Counted from the first letter of the stretch, positions 17,159 through 26,811 are shown. The stretch: 64,000 nucleotides of DNA from Flavobacterium chungbukense (GCF_020805785.1 NZ_JAJGZV010000002.1:372001-436000), one strand, 5' to 3'. Numbers and translations are program-made. Notes: generated by a model not told the origin, from the letters alone.

Positions 17159-18541
17159 TCAAACATTAGATTTTTTAATATTAAGTTTTTTAAAGATGAT
17201 TGTTACGATCGTGCCTTTATTTTGCTCAGACTGAACTTGTAATTCTCCTTGGTGCATTCTAATAATTTTAGAAGCCAACGGTAATCCTAAACCATAACCA
17301 ATGTATTTGGTTGCAATTTTTCCTCTAAAGAAAGGTTCGTACAAATGCGGGATATCTTCGGGCGGAATTCCGATTCCGATATCGTTGATTGTAATTTTAA
17401 TCATTTCGTCATTAGCCGAAAGGTTTACAAAAACTTCATTATTATCAGAATATTTAACTCCATTGGTAATAATGTTATTGATTGCCAATTCTAATAATGG
17501 TTTGTTACATGGCAATAAAAGTAAGTTAGAATCTTCTGGCGCAAAATTAAGTCTCACACTTACTCGGTTATCCGGATAAATTTTATCCAAATCCGATTTT
17601 ACATCCAGCAACAGTTCGTCAATTCTGGCAATATCTGAAACTTGTTTTTGCCCGTCATAGCCCGTTTGAGTCAATTTTAAAAGACTTTCTGTCAAATTCC
17701 CTAATCTCGAAGCTTGACTGTAAATGTTTTCTAAAGATTCTACATATTCTGCTACTTCGCGTTCTTTAAGGAGCATAATTTCTGACTCGGCAATAATAGT
17801 TGTTATTGGAGTTTTTAATTCGTGCGAAGCATTATTAATAAAATTAGCTTGTATTTCGAAAGAAGTTTCCAATCGATCCAGCATATTATTAAAAGTATTG
17901 GTCAAATCTGAAATTTCATCAGAATTTCTAACTTCAGGAAGTCTATTATGAAGATTAGAAGCACTAATTCTTTTTACTTCTTTGGTAATTCTGGCTACAG
18001 GATTTATGACACGTTTGGCTAAAAATCGCCCTAAAAGAAACGCTAGAATCACAAAACCAATTCCGCCAAAAAGCATTATTTTGACAATATATACGGTCGT
18101 ATCTTTTCCTTTGCGATCTCTCGCTCCGACAATCACCATATATTTCTGGTCGTTTTCTTGAAAAATCTGACCTAAATAATACTTGTTGTCTCTTTCAAAA
18201 GAATCCTTGCCGGTTTTTAAGATGTTAGTGTAAAAAGAATTAGGAAGGTTTAGATTGGTGTTATAATCGAAACTATTCTCACTATTAATTTTTAAAACAT
18301 ATTCTTCTTCTTCAATTAATTCTTCCAGTCCGTTTTTTTTAAGATTTTTATAATACTTAATTTTTTCTGGATCTTTTTGAAAATGAATAGAAGAAACGAT
18401 TTTAGACCTATCATCAAGACGCTTAAGAAAGTGGTAACGGTTGTTTTCTCTAAACAAGAAAAAAACGATTATACACAATAGAGACGTACTAAAGGTAGAA
18501 AGGGCAACATAATTAAAAGTAATTTTTTTTCTAATATCCAT
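17159..18541 (-). CDS. Sensor histidine kinase (HAMP-HisKA-HATPase)
   Basis: 460 residues. Membrane helix 1 is at about 10-30, followed by a periplasmic region of about 120 residues. Membrane helix 2 is at about 150-172 and HAMP follows (RVINPVARITKEVKRISA). The phospho-acceptor is His240 in NNASHELKTPITTI. The ATPase domain has the N box (ELAINNIITNGVKYS) and G boxes (DIGIGIPPEDIPHLYEPFFRG, GYGLGLPLASKI). Organisation resembles CusS/ArlS kinases. Its gene starts one base after the response-regulator stop, so they form one unit. The signal is unknown. Confidence 0.93.
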   Translation of the reverse strand: MDIRKKITFNYVALSTFSTSLLCIIVFFLFRENNRYHFLKRLDDRSKIVSSIHFQKDPEKIKYYKNLKKNGLEELIEEEEYVLKINSENSFDYNTNLNLPNSFYTNILKTGKDSFERDNKYYLGQIFQENDQKYMVIVGARDRKGKDTTVYIVKIMLFGGIGFVILAFLLGRFLAKRVINPVARITKEVKRISASNLHNRLPEVRNSDEISDLTNTFNNMLDRLETSFEIQANFINNASHELKTPITTIIAESEIMLLKEREVAEYVESLENIYSQASRLGNLTESLLKLTQTGYDGQKQVSDIARIDELLLDVKSDLDKIYPDNRVSVRLNFAPEDSNLLLLPCNKPLLELAINNIITNGVKYSDNNEVFVNLSANDEMIKITINDIGIGIPPEDIPHLYEPFFRGKIATKYIGYGLGLPLASKIIRMHQGELQVQSEQNKGTIVTIIFKKLNIKKSNV

Positions 18542-18542
18542 T

Positions 18543-19217
18543 TTATGGCTTTATAACATACCCCAAACCTTTCATAGTATGAATTAATTTGGTTGCGTAA
18601 GGCTTATCAATTTTTCTTCTTAAATATGTAATATATACATCGACAACATTGGTATTCATATCAAAATTAATATCCCAAACATTATCTAAAATTTGATCTC
18701 TCGAAACAATTCTGCCCGTATTTTTGGCCAAATAATACAAAAGTTTAAATTCTTTTGCAGTCAAAACAATATTTTCTCCGTCTCTTTTTACAGATTTTGC
18801 TCTTCCATTTATTTCTAAGTCAGAAATTACAATGGTATCGATTTTTTCAGTTTCCTGATGCGATCTTCTATATAAGGCATTTACTCTCGCGTCTAATTCT
18901 CCAAATTTAAATGGCTTAACCAAATAATCATCTGCTCCAGCATTTAGTCCAGTGACAATATTTTCTGAAGTTCCTAAAGCTGTAAGCAACAAAATTGGCA
19001 CAAAATTCTTGCTAGCGCGAAGTCTTCTGCAAATTTCAATTCCGTTAATATCTGGAAGCATTACATCTAAGATGACAACATCAAAAGTATAATTATGAAT
19101 CATCTCCAAGGCTGTCTTACCATCCATGGCGACACTTACTTCGTTATTATTTTCTGCGAATCCTTTTCGTAGAATGGATAATAGGTTTGGTTCGTCTTCA
19201 ACTATCAGTAATTTCAT
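18543..19217 (-). CDS. OmpR-family response regulator
   Basis: 224 residues. The receiver domain has acidic residues VEDEP, the phospho-acceptor Asp51 in VVILDVMLPDINGIE, Thr in LLLTALG and Lys in DYLVKPFKFGEL. The C-terminal winged helix reads LTAKEFKLLYYLAKNTGRIVSR and ends with VVDVYITYLRRKID and HTMKGLGYVIKP, typical of the OmpR/PhoB class. It is the first gene of the pair with the sensor kinase. A palindrome in its leader may allow autoregulation. Confidence 0.95.
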   Translation of the reverse strand: MKLLIVEDEPNLLSILRKGFAENNNEVSVAMDGKTALEMIHNYTFDVVILDVMLPDINGIEICRRLRASKNFVPILLLTALGTSENIVTGLNAGADDYLVKPFKFGELDARVNALYRRSHQETEKIDTIVISDLEINGRAKSVKRDGENIVLTAKEFKLLYYLAKNTGRIVSRDQILDNVWDINFDMNTNVVDVYITYLRRKIDKPYATKLIHTMKGLGYVIKP

Positions 19218-19227
19218 CTTGAGAAGT

Positions 19228-19247
19228 TTGTATATACAACAAAAATA
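19228..19247 (-). promoter_or_regulatory. Candidate -7 box and palindrome for the two-component operon
   Basis: Minus-strand TATTTTTG at 19240-19247 fits TAnnTTTG. Directly downstream, 19228-19239, is the perfect 12-bp palindrome TTGTATATACAA, a possible operator. Confidence 0.45.
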
Positions 19248-19327
19248 AGCATTGAGTTTTAAAAATAGTACTTATTACGGATAGAAATTTTGATTTATTA
19301 TGAACAATTATGTCAAAACATAAAAAT

Positions 19328-19347
19328 AGCAGGCTAAATAGCCTGCT
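19328..19347 (-). terminator. Terminator of the beta-barrel gene
   Basis: AGCAGGCT (19328-19335) pairs with AGCCTGCT (19340-19347) around AAAT. On the minus strand ATTTTTATG follows the stem. Confidence 0.8.
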
Positions 19348-19383
19348 CATCTTTATTTATTTATGTTTTAAAGCTGTAAATCC

Positions 19384-20001
19384 TTAATTTTTAAAGTTAA
19401 AACTTAATACTGCTCCAAGACCAAATTGAAAAGTAGAAACATAATCTTCGACACCAACAGGGCCCCAATAAGTCCAATAATAACTACTTCCAACCGCCGC
19501 AGACATAGATTGTAAATAAGCATTGATATTTACAGAGACTGACGAAGCGGTTTTAATTTTCACACCGCCTTTTACATCCCAAGCAAAATAAGTTCCACTA
19601 CCACTTCGAGGAGTTTCAATAATTCCTACACCCGCTCCAGCACCCAGATAAGGTAAAAGATTAGATCCTGTATCAAAATAATGCGTAAAATCTGCAAGTA
19701 TAAAGTTGAATGCTCCCTTATCGTCGCCAGCATTTAATTGAGTTCCTGCTGGACCGTAATATGGTATTTTTACATCTGATCTTAAATACTTTAATTCAAC
19801 TGAATTATCTGTTGAAAAAAAATACTCAAATCCCGCTCCGTATTGAAAACCATCTTCAATCGTTGCAGAATAACCGTCATAATCGAGCTTGTCTGAAAAA
19901 TTATAACCTCCATACAAATTAAGAGAAAACGACCTCGCATCTTGAGCCTGTATTCCTATCGCCGACAGGAATACAACTAATAATAAACTGTACTTTTTCA
20001 T
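19384..20001 (-). CDS. Outer-membrane beta-barrel protein
   Basis: 205 residues. The signal peptide is about 19 residues (ends GIQAQD). The mature part has Gly/aromatic-rich alternating strands (SLNLYGGYNFSD, GAGFEYFFST, LLPYLGAGAGVGIIE) and ends in a barrel-type terminal strand, FGLGAVLSFNFKN. It fits the OmpX/OmpW-like small-barrel class, likely eight strands. Function is unknown. It is transcribed alone with its own candidate promoter and terminator. Confidence 0.82.
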   Translation of the reverse strand: MKKYSLLLVVFLSAIGIQAQDARSFSLNLYGGYNFSDKLDYDGYSATIEDGFQYGAGFEYFFSTDNSVELKYLRSDVKIPYYGPAGTQLNAGDDKGAFNFILADFTHYFDTGSNLLPYLGAGAGVGIIETPRSGSGTYFAWDVKGGVKIKTASSVSVNINAYLQSMSAAVGSSYYWTYWGPVGVEDYVSTFQFGLGAVLSFNFKN

Positions 20002-20033
20002 AAATTTTTGTGTTTGAATGTTAAATGGTATAT

Positions 20034-20041
20034 CAAATTTA
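20034..20041 (-). promoter_or_regulatory. Candidate -7 element (TAAATTTG) for the beta-barrel gene
   Basis: It matches TAnnTTTG on the minus strand, 33 nt before the ATG at 20001. No clear -33 TTG is seen. Confidence 0.45.
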
Positions 20042-20103
20042 AGTTTTTTCTTCTAAATTTTTATAGTTTAAAAACTTAAATTTCACACAATCAAATAATT
20101 ACA

Positions 20104-21375
20104 TCAAAACACTTCGCCCGCATTTAAGTAGAATCCTTTAGAATTATTTCCCCAAGAATAGTCGGCAACCAAATTGGTGCGTGTCTTTTTATCGATTAAT
20201 ATTCTGAACCCAACACCTGCGGCCGGCTGAATAGAATGAAAAAGTCCTACATTATTATCAGCATTACTTGCCGTTACAAAATTGGTAAAAACCGTTCCGC
20301 TAAGCATTTGATTGCAGGTAATTGGAAAACGAAATTCGGTTGAGAGGTAAACCAATCCATTTCCTCTAAACAAGCCTTGAGTGTAGCCTTCTCCGCTCCT
20401 ACTCCGCTGATCCCAGCCAATTGCAGGTAGGTTTAAATAAGGAACATCGCCCCTAGTGATAAATTGTCCGTACGCCCAAATACCCAAAATATAACGATCA
20501 TTTTTACTTGAAAGCGGAATAAAATGTCGATACTCTGCATACAAAACATTACTATATTTCTGATTGTTAAATAGAACGGGATTAAAACGATAATTAATAT
20601 TAGCAAACCAGCCTCGAGATGAATTGACTTGATTATCACGAGAATCGTAAACCATATTGAAACTTACTCCCGTTAGAAAATATTCTAAATTATCAAAACC
20701 ATGCAACTGACTGTAATTGTAATGATAGGTTAAATTTCCGTTTTCAATATCCAGTTCGTTGTCTTTTATATTGGTGTACCAGTCAATGTTTATACCACCT
20801 CCAACATAAAAATCCTTTCTTATTTCAAAAGAAGCCGTTTGATGAAACTTGAAATAATTATAATCCATTGATTCCGCTATCGAGTCAATACTAAAACCAT
20901 CAGGACGGTCTCTTCGTGGCGGAATAATATCGGTTCCGAGTCCATAATTGGGTTGAGAAAAAATATAAAAACGATAATCGCCGCTTAGAAAAATTTTATT
21001 GTTTTTAAGCAAAATATTATTCTTAACGTTAATCATCCACTGTTTTTTCAGGGTATACAGAATCCCTAGATTCGCTACAGAATATTTATCATTTTCCTGC
21101 TTGCCCTTGAAAGTATATTGCGCAACAGCACCAAAGAAAAATCCAGTAGCGGGCTGAGAACCTATGGCTGGAATTACGAGAAAAAAATCATTTTTTGTAG
21201 GTTTGACTACATAAACGGAATCCTTCTTTTTAAAAAGTTCAAAAATAGTTTTAGGAGGACATTCTTGATTTTGAGATTCTAATTCGTTTTGAGCATTAAG
21301 AAACAATGGAAGTATAAAAAGTAAAACTGTTACTTTTATAGCATGCTGAAAATTTTTGTTATTGGAGAATTTCAT
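20104..21375 (-). CDS. BamA/TamA-family (Omp85-like) outer-membrane protein
   Basis: 423 residues, signal peptide of about 28 residues (ends LFLNAQN). No POTRA domains are visible, so it is a bare 16-strand-type barrel. Marks of the surface-antigen domain are MVYDSRDNQVNSSRGWFANINYRF, the family's typical strand/hairpin, then GEGYTQGLFRGNGLVYLSTEFRFPI with the RGN-like lid motif. It ends GFYLNAGEVF. Such short Omp85 relatives are common in Bacteroidota; some sit beside phospholipases or phosphodiesterases, none of which is seen here. Function is unknown. Confidence 0.83.
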   Translation of the reverse strand: MKFSNNKNFQHAIKVTVLLFILPLFLNAQNELESQNQECPPKTIFELFKKKDSVYVVKPTKNDFFLVIPAIGSQPATGFFFGAVAQYTFKGKQENDKYSVANLGILYTLKKQWMINVKNNILLKNNKIFLSGDYRFYIFSQPNYGLGTDIIPPRRDRPDGFSIDSIAESMDYNYFKFHQTASFEIRKDFYVGGGINIDWYTNIKDNELDIENGNLTYHYNYSQLHGFDNLEYFLTGVSFNMVYDSRDNQVNSSRGWFANINYRFNPVLFNNQKYSNVLYAEYRHFIPLSSKNDRYILGIWAYGQFITRGDVPYLNLPAIGWDQRSRSGEGYTQGLFRGNGLVYLSTEFRFPITCNQMLSGTVFTNFVTASNADNNVGLFHSIQPAAGVGFRILIDKKTRTNLVADYSWGNNSKGFYLNAGEVF

Positions 21376-21471
21376 GCTCGTAAAGTTTTAATTTCTAAAA
21401 AATCAAGTTTTACTTCTTTAGTAAATATAATTCATTTTCAACACTTTACACAATATAATTATTAAAAGCAC

Positions 21472-21500
21472 AAAAAAAGCCATCAATTTCTTGACGGCTT
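21472..21500 (-). terminator. Terminator of aspA
   Basis: On the minus strand AAGCCGTCA (21492-21500) pairs with TGATGGCTT (21477-21485) with one G-T wobble and continues into a T run. Confidence 0.8.
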
Positions 21501-21524
21501 ATGATTTTCTATATTACAACAAAA

Positions 21525-22934
21525 TTACTTTGTGATAAACTTTGGATGAATCAGATTTTCTAAAGAATAAATTTCATCCCATTTTTCCTGAGTAATCAAT
21601 TTTCGTTCTAAAACTGCAATTTGATGTACACTTTTATTTGTTTTTAAAGCTTCACCTGCAATACTGGCACTTTCTTCATAACCAATAATCGGATTTAACT
21701 GCGTTACGATTCCAATGCTGTTCATGACCATATTATAGCAGTGATCTACGTTTGCTGTAATTCCGTTGATACATTTATCGATTAAAGTCTGAATAGCATT
21801 TGAAAGATAATCCAAAGACGTAAACATCGCGAAAGCAATAACGGGTTCCATTACATTCAATTGCAATTGTCCCGCTTCTGCAGCCATTGTAACGGTTAAA
21901 TCCTGACCAATAACATAAAAACAAGTTTGATTTACAACTTCTGGAATTACTGGATTTACTTTTCCCGGCATAATAGAAGAACCTGGCTGACGCGCCGGAA
22001 GGTTGATTTCATTTAAACCAGTTCTAGGTCCTGAACTCAATAATCTTAAATCGTTACAGATTTTAGAAATTTTAACCGCAGAACGTTTTAAAGTCCCCAT
22101 AATCTGCACATAAGCTCCTGTATCTACTGTTGCTTCAATTAAATCTGGAGAAAGTGTTAACGGAATTCCAACTTCTTCGGCTAAGTATTTTACGCAAATT
22201 TCAGGATAACCTTCTGGAGCATTTACTTTTGTTCCAATTGCGGTTGCACCCATATTAATTTCTAACAATAATTCCTGTGCATTTTTCAAACGTTGAATAT
22301 CTTCTCCAATTGTTGTGGCATAAGCTTTAAATTCTTGCCCTAAAGTCATCGGAACAGCGTCTTGCAACTGTGTTCTTCCCATTTTTAAAACTTCCTTAAA
22401 CTCTTCCCCTTTCTTAGCGAAAGCAACTTCCAAACCAGCAAAAGTTTTAATAAAGCTTTCCATTTTCAAATACAAAGCGATTCTAAATGCCGACGGATAA
22501 GCATCGTTTGTAGACTGCGAACAGTTTACGTGATTGTTTGGATGCAGAAAATTATATTCGCCTTTTTTATGACCAAGATATTCTAGACCGATATTGGCAA
22601 TTACTTCATTAGCATTCATGTTTACCGAAGTTCCGGCGCCGCCTTGAATTAAATCGCTTACAAATTCTTTATCAAATTTACCCGCAATAACCTGATCACT
22701 TCCATAACAGATTGCTTCGGCAATTTTTGAATCGATTGCATTACAATCTTTATTAGCCAAAGCTGCCGCTTTTTTTACATATCCTAAAGCTTTGATAAAC
22801 AAAGGTTCTTTTGAAATCGGAATTCCTGTAATATTAAAATTTTCTACTGCTCGAAAAGTCTGTATTCCGTAATATAAATGGTTTGGAATTTCTAATTCTC
22901 CCAGAAAATCATGTTCTTTTCTTGTTGATTCCAT
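21525..22934 (-). CDS. aspA: Aspartate ammonia-lyase
   Basis: 469 residues, the usual length of aspartase. It converts L-aspartate to fumarate and ammonia in the cytoplasm. It belongs to the fumarase/aspartase superfamily with the flexible-loop signature GSSIMPGKVNPVIPEVV, which carries the catalytic Ser. Further conserved regions are GGAGTSVNMNANEVIAN, HPNNHVNCSQSTND and KMGRTQLQDAVPMTLGQE. The GTSVNMN and NPxxxEVV versions fit aspartase better than class II fumarase. It is divergent from the pentapeptide gene and has its own terminator. Confidence 0.92.
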   Translation of the reverse strand: MESTRKEHDFLGELEIPNHLYYGIQTFRAVENFNITGIPISKEPLFIKALGYVKKAAALANKDCNAIDSKIAEAICYGSDQVIAGKFDKEFVSDLIQGGAGTSVNMNANEVIANIGLEYLGHKKGEYNFLHPNNHVNCSQSTNDAYPSAFRIALYLKMESFIKTFAGLEVAFAKKGEEFKEVLKMGRTQLQDAVPMTLGQEFKAYATTIGEDIQRLKNAQELLLEINMGATAIGTKVNAPEGYPEICVKYLAEEVGIPLTLSPDLIEATVDTGAYVQIMGTLKRSAVKISKICNDLRLLSSGPRTGLNEINLPARQPGSSIMPGKVNPVIPEVVNQTCFYVIGQDLTVTMAAEAGQLQLNVMEPVIAFAMFTSLDYLSNAIQTLIDKCINGITANVDHCYNMVMNSIGIVTQLNPIIGYEESASIAGEALKTNKSVHQIAVLERKLITQEKWDEIYSLENLIHPKFITK

Positions 22935-23091
22935 ATCTTGAAATTGATAAATTTTGACTAAAAAATAAGTGTAAAGCTACATTATTTTATGATTTAAAAA
23001 TGTAAATCAAATCAAAATCATTTATCATTTGTTCCTATTATTCTATGGTAAATTATTATCTTTTCACCCTCAAATAATTATTAGCATACAG

Positions 23092-23670
23092 TTGAAAAAA
23101 GAAAGCGAATATTTTCTTGATAAAGAATACAATACAATTATCTACGGTAAAGACGACCTCAATTTTAAGGATTTTGAATGCTGTATATTTAATAATTGTA
23201 ATTTTTCTGCCTGCACTTTTCTGTCTGTTACTTTTATCGACTGTGTTTTTAATGATTGCATTTTTACTGAAGCAAAAATTAATTATGTAGCTTTTAGAAC
23301 CGCTACTTTTAATCGATGCGAAATTAAAGAAGTAAATTTTGCGATGTGTGACAAACTTATTTTTGAAATTGGTTTTAACGATTGTATTTTGGATTTTTCT
23401 AAATTTTATACCTTAAAAATAAAAGGAACCGTTTTTACAAATTGCAGTTTGATTGCAGTAGATTTTATGGCGACAGATTTGACTGGAGTTGTTTTTGACA
23501 ATTGCGATTTATATCGTTCAGAGTTCAATAAAGCAATCGCCAATAAAGCCGATTTTAAAACAAGTTACAATTATACTATTGACCCATCTAAAACTAAATT
23601 AAAGAAAGCGATCTTCTCTTTGAAAGAAGTGAAAGGATTATTGTTTAAGCATGATATACTTGTGAGTTGA
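23092..23670 (+). CDS. Qnr-like pentapeptide repeat protein
   Basis: About 192 residues if translation starts at the TTG at 23092. The frame has no ATG near its beginning; another TTG lies at 23029. The body is a right-handed beta-helix of pentapeptide repeats with central F/L and many Cys (FNNCNFSACTF, FIDCVFNDCIF, FTNCSLIAVDF, FDNCDLYRSEF). The C-terminal end, ADFKTSYNYTIDPS, is typical of the chromosomal Bacteroidota relatives of Qnr/MfpA. These mimic DNA and can shield gyrase. A role in quinolone protection is inference only. It is divergent from aspA. Confidence 0.8.
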   Translation: MKKESEYFLDKEYNTIIYGKDDLNFKDFECCIFNNCNFSACTFLSVTFIDCVFNDCIFTEAKINYVAFRTATFNRCEIKEVNFAMCDKLIFEIGFNDCILDFSKFYTLKIKGTVFTNCSLIAVDFMATDLTGVVFDNCDLYRSEFNKAIANKADFKTSYNYTIDPSKTKLKKAIFSLKEVKGLLFKHDILVS

Positions 23671-23701
23671 TTGAATAAAAATCAATGCAAGCAACTGCCT
23701 T

Positions 23702-24361
23702 TTATGTGTTTTGTATAAAATAACAAACGGTTTTTGCTTCTGGTTCTATAAAAACATACAAGCTTCCATCATCCCAAAAGTTCATTTTTGAAAACAAATT
23801 TTGTTCATAATCATTGTCGGCAACTACATTTGTATATTTTGTTGGCACATCATTCCAACTTGTCAATTGGCAAACAAACTTCATTTTATTATTTGTTTTA
23901 GGACACTTTGGAATATTCTGTTTTTGGTCCCAATGAGGTTTTCCTGCAATTCCTTTAATATCAAACTCATTATCTTCTGTTACGCCATCAAATTCACTTA
24001 AAGAAAAATTTTGAGCCTCATAAATTACTCTTGAATTGATGTCTAAAGTTGTATAAGCACTTCCTATTTCTGATGTGTTTTTCGGATAAATTAATTTTGG
24101 CTCATTTGGTTTTTCATAATCCAGAAATATTAAATCAATATCTAAATATATTGGGCATATTAAATTTAATTTAAAGGGAAGCCAATTGAAAACTTCATCA
24201 TCATTATTTATAAAACCTAAATATTGGAAATTTGATTTAAATTCATTCTCTGGTATTATAAACTCGTCTGGTATTTCACCTCCTAGTTGATGCTTTCCGT
24301 TTTCATCAAACTCAAATTCGTATTTTTTTGTCTTATTTAAAAAATTTTTAATAAAATCCAT
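23702..24361 (-). CDS. DUF1963-like (YwqG family) protein
   Basis: 219 residues, cytoplasmic, no signal peptide. The typical DUF1963 end is present: GKPHWDQ at 140-146, CPKTNNKMKFVCQLTS at 153-168, and a late WDDGSLYVFIEPE. The Cys pair resembles the usual CP-x-C-G metal-like site in reduced form. Function of the family is not established. It is the third gene behind guaC and a GNAT gene, 28 bp from the latter, so it is probably co-transcribed. Confidence 0.65.
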   Translation of the reverse strand: MDFIKNFLNKTKKYEFEFDENGKHQLGGEIPDEFIIPENEFKSNFQYLGFINNDDEVFNWLPFKLNLICPIYLDIDLIFLDYEKPNEPKLIYPKNTSEIGSAYTTLDINSRVIYEAQNFSLSEFDGVTEDNEFDIKGIAGKPHWDQKQNIPKCPKTNNKMKFVCQLTSWNDVPTKYTNVVADNDYEQNLFSKMNFWDDGSLYVFIEPEAKTVCYFIQNT

Positions 24362-24389
24362 TTGCTAATGATTTTCGTTTTCAATTTAA

Positions 24390-24887
24390 TTACAAACCTT
24401 TTCCCATCACATAATCCTCCATTAAATACCCATTTCCAATTTCAATATCAACCGTTTCTTTGATTTCGAAACCTAATTTTTTATAGAAGTTTAAAGCTGT
24501 ATTAAAGCGGTTTACGTTCAATAAAAGTTCTTTTGAATTATTCTCTAAAGCTAGTTTTTCAATAGAATTAAAAACTACTTTACCATAACCTTTTCCTTGT
24601 GTTTCTGGCAAAAGGTAGATTTTATGAATTTTAGTTATAGCTTCATTTTTATAATGATGTTCAATTCCGATAAAACCAATTAAGGATTCAGAATCTGAAA
24701 TTAAATAAAACAACTGTTCTTTATTCTGAATTTGTCTTGTTAAAGCTTCATCAGAATAAATCAGATCTAACATATAATGTAATTGTTCTGCTGTTAGAAT
24801 TTCGCCATACGTAATTGGCCATGTTATATGTGCAATTTCTTGAATTTTAGCAATATCTTCAACAAATGCTTCGGTAATCTTAATCAT
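24390..24887 (-). CDS. GNAT-family N-acetyltransferase
   Basis: 165 residues covering one GNAT domain. The acetyl-CoA pyrophosphate loop is LPETQGKGYGKVVFNSIE (Q/R-x-x-G-x-G/A), and motif B has FYKKLGFEI. The strand IHKIYLLP precedes the loop as expected. The N-terminal ITEAFVEDIAKIQEIAHITWPITYG resembles YjaB/YkkB-type acetyltransferases. The acceptor is unknown. It starts one base after the guaC stop codon, a tight operon link. Confidence 0.88.
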   Translation of the reverse strand: MIKITEAFVEDIAKIQEIAHITWPITYGEILTAEQLHYMLDLIYSDEALTRQIQNKEQLFYLISDSESLIGFIGIEHHYKNEAITKIHKIYLLPETQGKGYGKVVFNSIEKLALENNSKELLLNVNRFNTALNFYKKLGFEIKETVDIEIGNGYLMEDYVMGKGL

Positions 24888-24888
24888 A

Positions 24889-25929
24889 TTATTTTGTAAA
24901 AACTTGATTTTCCTGTTCGCTTACGCGGATGAAAGTCGTTCGTTTTGTTAATTCTTTTAATCGTGAAGCTCCAACATAAGTACAAGTACTTCTAATTCCG
25001 CCTAAAATATCTAAAACCGTGTAAATTACATCTCCTTTAAACGGCACCTGCACTGTTTTGCCTTCACTTGCTCTGTATTCTGCAACTCCGCCAGCATGTT
25101 TATCCATTGCGGTTTTAGAACTCATTCCATAAAATTGTTTGTATTTTTCGCCTTTTACTTCGATTAGTTCTCCGCCACTTTCTGTGTGGCCAGCCAGCAT
25201 TCCGCCTAACATTACAAAATCGGCTCCCGCTCCAAAAGCTTTGGCCACATCGCCGGGAGTTGTGCAGCCTCCGTCACTTATAATATGTCCTCCTAAACCG
25301 TGTGCAGCATCGGCACATTCGATAATGGCAGACAATTGCGGATAACCAACACCTGTTTTGATACGAGTTGTGCAAACAGAACCAGGTCCAATTCCGACTT
25401 TTACAATATCAGCGCCGGCCAATAATAGTTCTTCGGTCATTTCTCCTGTAACCACATTTCCGGCGATAATTATTTTATCGGGATATTGTTTACGAGTTTG
25501 TTTTAAAAACTGCACAAAATGTTCTGAATAGCCATTTGCTACATCAATACATATAAATTTTAATAACGGATTTGCAGTAATAATTTTTCCAATTTTATCA
25601 AAATCTTCTTTTCCTGTTCCTGTACTTACTGCAATATAATCGTAGAAGTCTGGAGTTACTTTTTGTAGAAAATTATTCCATTCTTCTAAAGTGTAATGTT
25701 TATGAATGGCCGTAAAAAGTTTTTCTTTTGCCAAAACCTGAGCCATTTCAAAAGTTCCAACCGTATCCATATTTGCACCCATAATTGGAATTCCTGTCCA
25801 AGATGCTGTGCTATGCAAAAATTTAAAGTTTTGTTCGAGAGAAACCTCAGATCTACTTTTTAGTGTTGATCTTTTTGGTCTAAACATCACATCTTTAAAC
25901 CCTAATTTTAGGTCCATTTCTATTCTCAT
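24889..25929 (-). CDS. guaC: GMP reductase
   Basis: 346 residues. It reduces GMP to IMP and ammonia with NADPH in purine salvage. The sequence follows the long GuaC class: [20 protein letters not shown] at the start, then the catalytic loop [18 protein letters not shown] with its active-site Cys. [19 protein letters not shown] and the C-terminal [20 protein letters not shown] follow. It lacks the CBS domains found in most IMP dehydrogenases. It heads a likely operon with the GNAT and DUF1963-like genes and has a -7 box 22 nt upstream. Confidence 0.95.
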   Translation of the reverse strand: MRIEMDLKLGFKDVMFRPKRSTLKSRSEVSLEQNFKFLHSTASWTGIPIMGANMDTVGTFEMAQVLAKEKLFTAIHKHYTLEEWNNFLQKVTPDFYDYIAVSTGTGKEDFDKIGKIITANPLLKFICIDVANGYSEHFVQFLKQTRKQYPDKIIIAGNVVTGEMTEELLLAGADIVKVGIGPGSVCTTRIKTGVGYPQLSAIIECADAAHGLGGHIISDGGCTTPGDVAKAFGAGADFVMLGGMLAGHTESGGELIEVKGEKYKQFYGMSSKTAMDKHAGGVAEYRASEGKTVQVPFKGDVIYTVLDILGGIRSTCTYVGASRLKELTKRTTFIRVSEQENQVFTK

Positions 25930-25951
25930 AGTTCGAGATTTTGGTTACTCT

Positions 25952-25959
25952 CAAATATA
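25952..25959 (-). promoter_or_regulatory. Candidate -7 element (TATATTTG) of guaC
   Basis: An exact TAnnTTTG match on the minus strand, 22 nt before the start codon at 25929. No -33 TTG is seen. Confidence 0.5.
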
Positions 25960-26054
25960 GGAAATTTTAGATTTTAGATCGAAGATATTAGATTAACAAA
26001 AACTCGAACTTGTGAACAATTACTGACTTGAGTTTGCGATAGCGCTTTTTAATT

Positions 26055-26132
26055 TCACAAAGATTCGCAAAGCTTTCACAAAGATTCACAAAGTTTCTAA
26101 TTGGAGAGCGTTTCGACTCCGCTCAACGTGAC
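26055..26132. repeat. Tandem TCACAAAGATT words and a GAGCG/CGCTC hairpin
   Basis: 26055-26093 holds imperfect tandem copies of TCACAAAGATTCGCAAAG. 26106-26124 has GAGCG and CGCTC arms around TTTCGACTC, followed by AACGTGACA. It lies in the 277-bp gap between guaC and miaE, which holds no gene. Confidence 0.65.
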
Positions 26133-26206
26133 AAACGTAAAAACTGAAATCTGAGACTGCGACCGTGACTGAACACTAAAAGCCTGAACAATGAACCCTA
26201 AAATAA

Positions 26207-26800
26207 CTACCCGTGAATCGTCTCTCCTTTTCCGTAATTGGTAATGATAGATTCTTCAAATTCTAACCATTCTCTCCAGCGTTTTTCAACGTCGATTCCT
26301 TTTCCGTATTTACGAGCGTATGTGATAAATGTGGTATAATGTCCAGCTTCGCTTTCCATTAATTCTCTATAGAAAACAGATAATTCTTCATCTTTAATAT
26401 TTTCAGAAAGAACTTTGAAACGTTCGCAACTTCTCGCTTCGATCATTGCAGAAAATAATAATCGTTCTACAAGTCCTGAAACACGGCTTCCGTCACCGCT
26501 TTTTTTCATGTATTGGTAGAGTTCGTTTACGTAATCGTCTTTACGTTCGCGTCCTAATTTTAGTCCTCTTTTGATGATAATATTGTGAACTTGCTCAAAA
26601 TGATCGATTTCTTCTTTGGCTAAAGCCAATAAATCTTTCACCAAATCCTGATGCTCAGAATTATTTGTAATGATCGTAATCGCATTTGTTGCTGCTTTTT
26701 GCTCGCACCAAGCGTGATCCGTTAGAATTTCTTCTATGTTTTTCTCAACAATATTTACCCATCTTGGGTCGGTTGGCAATTGTAATCTTAATACGCCCAT
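26207..26800 (-). CDS. miaE: tRNA 2-methylthio-N6-isopentenyladenosine hydroxylase
   Basis: 197 residues, ferritin-like four-helix bundle. The di-iron ligands appear as expected: DHAWCEQKAA, EEIDHFEQVHNII, MIEARSCERF and ESEAGHYTTFI. MiaE hydroxylates ms2i6A37 of tRNA using oxygen. The N-terminal LQLPTDPRWV and the GSRVSGLVERLLFSAMIEARSCER block are typical of the bacterial family. It is a single gene between repeat-containing spacers. The assignment is confident from the E-x6-H pattern and length. Confidence 0.9.
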   Translation of the reverse strand: MGVLRLQLPTDPRWVNIVEKNIEEILTDHAWCEQKAATNAITIITNNSEHQDLVKDLLALAKEEIDHFEQVHNIIIKRGLKLGRERKDDYVNELYQYMKKSGDGSRVSGLVERLLFSAMIEARSCERFKVLSENIKDEELSVFYRELMESEAGHYTTFITYARKYGKGIDVEKRWREWLEFEESIITNYGKGETIHG

Positions 26801-26811
26801 TTTTTTTAAGT

